Assembly: GCA_030040525.1 (NCBI GenBank)
Contig: JASHTN010000352.1
Location: forward strand, 1 to 9,200
Direction: 5' to 3'
Origin: Gammaproteobacteria bacterium
GTDB lineage: Bacteria; Pseudomonadota; Gammaproteobacteria; Steroidobacterales; Steroidobacteraceae
DNA: 9,200 bases
The notes beneath the pieces were generated by a model. It had not been told where the DNA came from. It saw nothing but the letters and a program-made list of their open reading frames with translations, and searched no databases. Shown here piece by piece: positions 6,866-9,200 of the stretch (position 1 is its first letter; each line of letters opens with the position of its first letter). The position numbers were made by a program, and so were the translations under genes.

Positions 6866-6908
6866 GCCTTACATCACCTTCCGTGCGCCAAGGGGGAGCG
6901 AGCGGCCT

Positions 6909-7598
6909 TCATGACCACAGGCGGCGGGCGGCCCCCAGTTCCAGCACCCGCTCGACCACCGCCTCGATCGACAGTCGGCTCGAGTCGATCACGCAGGCAT
7001 CGGAGGCGGGCTTCAGGGGGGAGACCTCACGGGTCTGGTCCCTCAGGTCCCGCTCCGCTATCTCACGCGAAAGGGCGGCAAGGCTAACACCAGAACCCTT
7101 GTCTTTCAACTGCTTATACCGCCGCAGGGCGCGCTCCTCGGGGGTGGCGGTCAGGAAGATCTTCAGGTCTGCCCCAGGGAACACCACGGTGCCCATATCC
7201 CGCCCGTCCGCCACCAGTCCCGGGGGGGTCGCGAACGCCCGCTGCCGCCCGAGGAGCGCCGCGCGCACGGCCGGCCAGGCCGCCACGCGGGAGGCCCCCG
7301 AACCTGCCTCCTCCGAGCGGATATCGGCCGTGACATCCCGCCCGGCGAGCCGAACCTGCTCGCTGCCGTCGCGTGCCACCTCGAAGCTCACGGCCATTCC
7401 TTCCGCGAGCCGGGCATGGCCCGCGACATCCCCGGCGGCGAGCCCCGCCTCGAGGCCGGCGAGCGCCACCAGACGGTAGAGCGCGCCGCTGTCGAGCAGG
7501 TGCCAGGCGCTGTAGCGCGCGACCGCGCGGCTGATCGTGCCCTTGCCCGAGCCGCTCGGGCCGTCGATGGTCACGATGGGACAGGCGGCAGCAGGCAT
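6909..7598 (-). CDS. cmk: Cytidylate kinase
   Basis: Phosphorylates CMP and dCMP with ATP in the cytoplasm. The 229-residue product matches the family length (E. coli 227). Visible motifs: P-loop GPSGSGKGT (13-21), LDSGALYR (35-42) for nucleotide binding, DVTADIRSEE (88-97) and VAAWPAVR in the CMP-binding insert, DGRDMGTVVFP (131-141), and the RYKQLKDKG lid followed by RDLRDQTREVSPLKPASDA. ATG 7598 is set by homology; the 17 nt between the aroA stop and this ATG contain no good Shine-Dalgarno, so translation may depend on aroA. The same frame stays open far upstream, but that is antisense-free overlap with aroA and not part of the protein. rpsA follows after the 144-nt leader, the conserved gammaproteobacterial order. 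Confidence 0.95.
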   Translation of the reverse strand: MPAAACPIVTIDGPSGSGKGTISRAVARYSAWHLLDSGALYRLVALAGLEAGLAAGDVAGHARLAEGMAVSFEVARDGSEQVRLAGRDVTADIRSEEAGSGASRVAAWPAVRAALLGRQRAFATPPGLVADGRDMGTVVFPGADLKIFLTATPEERALRRYKQLKDKGSGVSLAALSREIAERDLRDQTREVSPLKPASDACVIDSSRLSIEAVVERVLELGAARRLWS

Positions 7599-7615
7599 CC
7601 GGGACGCAGTGTGCG

Positions 7616-8947
7616 TCAGAGTGGCTCCAGACCCAAGCCGGCGGCGCGCGCGGTGCGCTCGAAGCCCGGGAAGGAGGTCGCGACGTTGGCGACGTCCTCG
7701 ATCTCGAGCGGCGCGCGGGCGCGCAGCGCCGCCACCGCGAACGCCATGGCGATGCGGTGGTCCCCGCCGCTCGCGACCCGGCCGCCGGCGAGGGACTCCG
7801 CGCCCCGGATCCACAGACCGTCGGGCAACAGCCGGTGCTCGACTCCGAGCGTGGCGAGACCGGCGGCCATGACCGCGAGGCGGTCGCTCTCCTTCACGCG
7901 CAGCTCGAGCGCGCCGCGCACCAGCGTCTCGCCCCGGGCGCAGGCCGCAGCAACGAAGAACACCGGGAACTCGTCGATCGCCAGCGGCACCTCCGCCTCG
8001 GTGACGGTAATCCCGGTGAGCGCACTCTGGCGAACCTCGATGTCTGCGACCGGCTCGGCCCGGGTGAGCCGCGGGCGCGGGTGCACGCGGATGTCGGCCC
8101 CCATGCGCCGCAGCAGGTCGAGGAGCCCCGTGCGCGTCGGGTTGACGCCGATGTTGGTGAGCGTCAGCCCGGCGGGGGCAGCGAGGCACCCGGCGACCAG
8201 GAAAAAGGCCGCCGAGGAGAAGTCCGCCGGCACGTCGACGGCGGTGCCGCGCAGCGGCTGGCCGCCCGCCATGACGAGCGTGCGGCCCGCGTGCCGCAGC
8301 TGCACGCCGAAGGCCCCCAGCATGCGCTCGGTGTGATCGCGCGACGGCGTGCCTTCCGTGACGTGCGTCTCGCCCGCGGCGGCGAGCCCGGCGAGCAGCA
8401 CGGCGGATTTCACCTGGGCGCTCGCGACCGGCAGGCTGTAGTGAATCGCGCGCAGGTGCGGCGTGCCGCGGATCTCGACCGGTGGACGGCCCTCGCGGGT
8501 GTGGATCTGTGCGCCCATCATCGCCAGCGGCACTACGACGCGCTGCATCGGCCGGCGCATGAGCGAGGCATCCCCGACCAGGGTCGAGTCGAAGCGCTGC
8601 GGGGCGAGCAACCCGGTCATGAGGCGCATGGCCGTCCCCGAGTTGCCGAGGTCGAGCGCCGTGGCGGGCGCGCTGAGCCCCGCCTCGCCCGCCCCGTGGA
8701 CCAGCACGGTGGTCTCATGCGGCCGCTCGATGCGCACCCCGAGTGCGCCGAGGGCGCGCGCCGTGGCGAGGCAGTCCTCGCCGGCGAGAAATCCCGTGAC
8801 GCGGGTGTCGCCGCGTGCCAGCGCGCCGAGCATCAGCGCACGGTGCGAGATCGATTTGTCGCCGGGCACGGTCAGGGTGCCGCCGACGCGGCCGCCGGCG
8901 GCCACGCGGTAGCCGCGGGTGCCGGCCGCCTCGGTGATGCCGCTCAC
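7616..8947 (-). CDS. aroA: 3-phosphoshikimate 1-carboxyvinyltransferase (EPSP synthase), class II-like
   Basis: Sixth shikimate-pathway step, joining PEP to shikimate-3-phosphate in the cytoplasm. The 443-residue product has VPGDKSISHRA (27-37), LDLGNSGTAMR (98-108), SAQVK (176-180), RDHTE (203-207), NPTRTG (269-274), catalytic IDEFP (324-328) and LRVKESDR (349-356). GDK, SAQVK, RxHxE and NxTR are the class II motifs seen in CP4-like enzymes, unlike the E. coli class I form. Gly104 occupies the place of the CP4 Ala linked to glyphosate insensitivity. The start is GTG 8947-8945, overlapping the pheA TGA as GTGA. No ATG precedes the active-site Lys closely enough, and longer in-frame starts would run through pheA with non-homologous Arg/Gly-rich sequence. 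cmk follows after 17 nt. Confidence 0.94.
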   Translation of the reverse strand: MSGITEAAGTRGYRVAAGGRVGGTLTVPGDKSISHRALMLGALARGDTRVTGFLAGEDCLATARALGALGVRIERPHETTVLVHGAGEAGLSAPATALDLGNSGTAMRLMTGLLAPQRFDSTLVGDASLMRRPMQRVVVPLAMMGAQIHTREGRPPVEIRGTPHLRAIHYSLPVASAQVKSAVLLAGLAAAGETHVTEGTPSRDHTERMLGAFGVQLRHAGRTLVMAGGQPLRGTAVDVPADFSSAAFFLVAGCLAAPAGLTLTNIGVNPTRTGLLDLLRRMGADIRVHPRPRLTRAEPVADIEVRQSALTGITVTEAEVPLAIDEFPVFFVAAACARGETLVRGALELRVKESDRLAVMAAGLATLGVEHRLLPDGLWIRGAESLAGGRVASGGDHRIAMAFAVAALRARAPLEIEDVANVATSFPGFERTARAAGLGLEPL

Positions 8948-9200
8948 AGCACCGCCCGGGGATAGGACCCCAGCACGCGGAAGAGTGAGGCGCGCTTCTT
9001 CAGCGCCGCGAGCGCCCGCGCCACGTGCGGATCGTCCGCGTGGCCCTCGAGGTCGATGAAGAACACGTAGTCGCACTTGCGCCGCCGCGAGGGGCGCGAC
9101 TCGATGCGGGTCAGGCTCACTCGGTGGCGCGCCAGCGGCTCGAGCAGCCGGTAGAGCGCCCCGGGCGCATCGGTGTGGCCCACCGAGACGAGCAGCGTCG
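8944..9200 (-). CDS. pheA: PheA (chorismate mutase/prephenate dehydratase), C-terminal ACT domain only
   Basis: The visible 84 residues are the phenylalanine-sensing ACT domain of the bifunctional P-protein; catalytic domains lie beyond the right edge. It opens with TLLVSVGHTDAPGALYRLLEP and continues with SLTRIESRPSRRRKCDYVFF, ending LFRVLGSYPRAVL. GALY and ESRP correspond to the GALV and ESRP motifs that bind the Phe effector, so feedback control by phenylalanine is expected. The frame is open to position 9200 (TCG GTC CTC CTG ACG read outward), confirming a gene that enters from outside. The TGA at 8946-8944 overlaps the aroA GTG. A monofunctional prephenate dehydratase cannot be excluded from this fragment. 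Confidence 0.92.
   Translation of the reverse strand, partial: TLLVSVGHTDAPGALYRLLEPLARHRVSLTRIESRPSRRRKCDYVFFIDLEGHADDPHVARALAALKKRASLFRVLGSYPRAVL

Larger units (their letters stand above)
6765..6908 (-). promoter_or_regulatory. Structured rpsA leader between cmk and rpsA
   Basis: The only sizeable non-coding gap in the right-hand block. The minus strand holds three consecutive hairpins (6840-6865, 6800-6830, 6776-6791) directly before the rpsA start, and the loops of the first two contain GGA. In E. coli and relatives, the rpsA leader is reported to fold into three hairpins with GGA-containing loops that replace a normal Shine-Dalgarno and mediate repression by S1. The pattern here agrees in number, position and loop motif, and with the poor spacing of GAAGG. 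Assigning the same function is inference. A promoter for rpsA is expected here or in cmk, but I could not identify one. Confidence 0.6.

Noticed and set aside
4731..6914. 727-codon plus-strand open frame across rpsA and ihfB
   Set aside because: Antisense shadow of well-identified minus-strand genes. Its composition (Leu/Asp/Ala/Arg-rich, no domain) is what the complement of a GC-rich gene gives.
7599..8189. N-terminal extension of cmk into aroA
   Set aside because: Upstream residues are Arg/Gly/Ala-rich frame-shadow of aroA; the Cmk fold begins at the ATG 7598.
8948..9076. Longer aroA start inside pheA
   Set aside because: The extra 43 residues are low-complexity Arg/Gly sequence without AroA similarity, and the GTGA overlap gives a standard start.
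1..9200. CRISPR array, IS element, tRNA or rRNA gene, toxin-antitoxin or defence system
   Set aside because: No regularly spaced repeats, terminal inverted repeats with transposase, RNA-gene signatures or defence domains were seen on either strand.

Overview
The window is a strongly G+C-rich piece of bacterial chromosome, almost entirely coding. The gene order pheA-aroA-cmk-rpsA-ihfB-lapB, an IHF beta subunit of the gammaproteobacterial type, a six-domain ribosomal protein S1 and a LapB protein together point to a gammaproteobacterium. The high G+C and the CP4-like (class II) AroA fit the Xanthomonadales / Nevskiales / Steroidobacterales side of the class. That placement is an inference from gene content and order; no marker phylogeny was possible.

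Layout. From the right edge leftwards on the minus strand runs a compact block. It holds the ACT-domain end of pheA (chorismate mutase/prephenate dehydratase), aroA (GTG start overlapping the pheA stop as GTGA), cmk (17 nt later), a 144-nt non-coding leader with three hairpins, rpsA, ihfB (7 nt later), lapB (GTG start directly abutting the ihfB stop), galU (29 nt later, strong ribosome site) and, after a 94-nt gap with a GC-rich inverted repeat, a 91-residue DUF2934 protein. Convergent to this, on the plus strand, is apbE, a FAD:protein FMN transferase with a Sec-type signal peptide. Divergent from apbE, and running off the left edge on the minus strand, is a Tat-exported SorA-type sulfite dehydrogenase catalytic subunit. 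It is preceded by an 11-codon open frame whose stop overlaps the sorA-like start as ATGA.

How the genes work together. pheA and aroA serve aromatic amino acid synthesis. cmk, rpsA and ihfB are nucleotide, translation and nucleoid housekeeping genes in an order conserved across gammaproteobacteria. lapB (LPS assembly, LpxC turnover) and galU (UDP-glucose) put envelope synthesis at the end of the same transcription direction. The left end is a periplasmic redox module: a molybdenum sulfite dehydrogenase and an enzyme that attaches FMN to exported redox proteins, sharing one intergenic region.

I see no mobile element, CRISPR array, tRNA, rRNA or defence cassette, and no clear evidence of a new multi-gene system. 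The signals most worth a second look are regulatory: the three-hairpin rpsA leader with GGA in two loops and an abnormally close Shine-Dalgarno sequence, and the translationally coupled leader peptide ahead of the sulfite dehydrogenase. The lack of lapA between ihfB and lapB is also worth checking.
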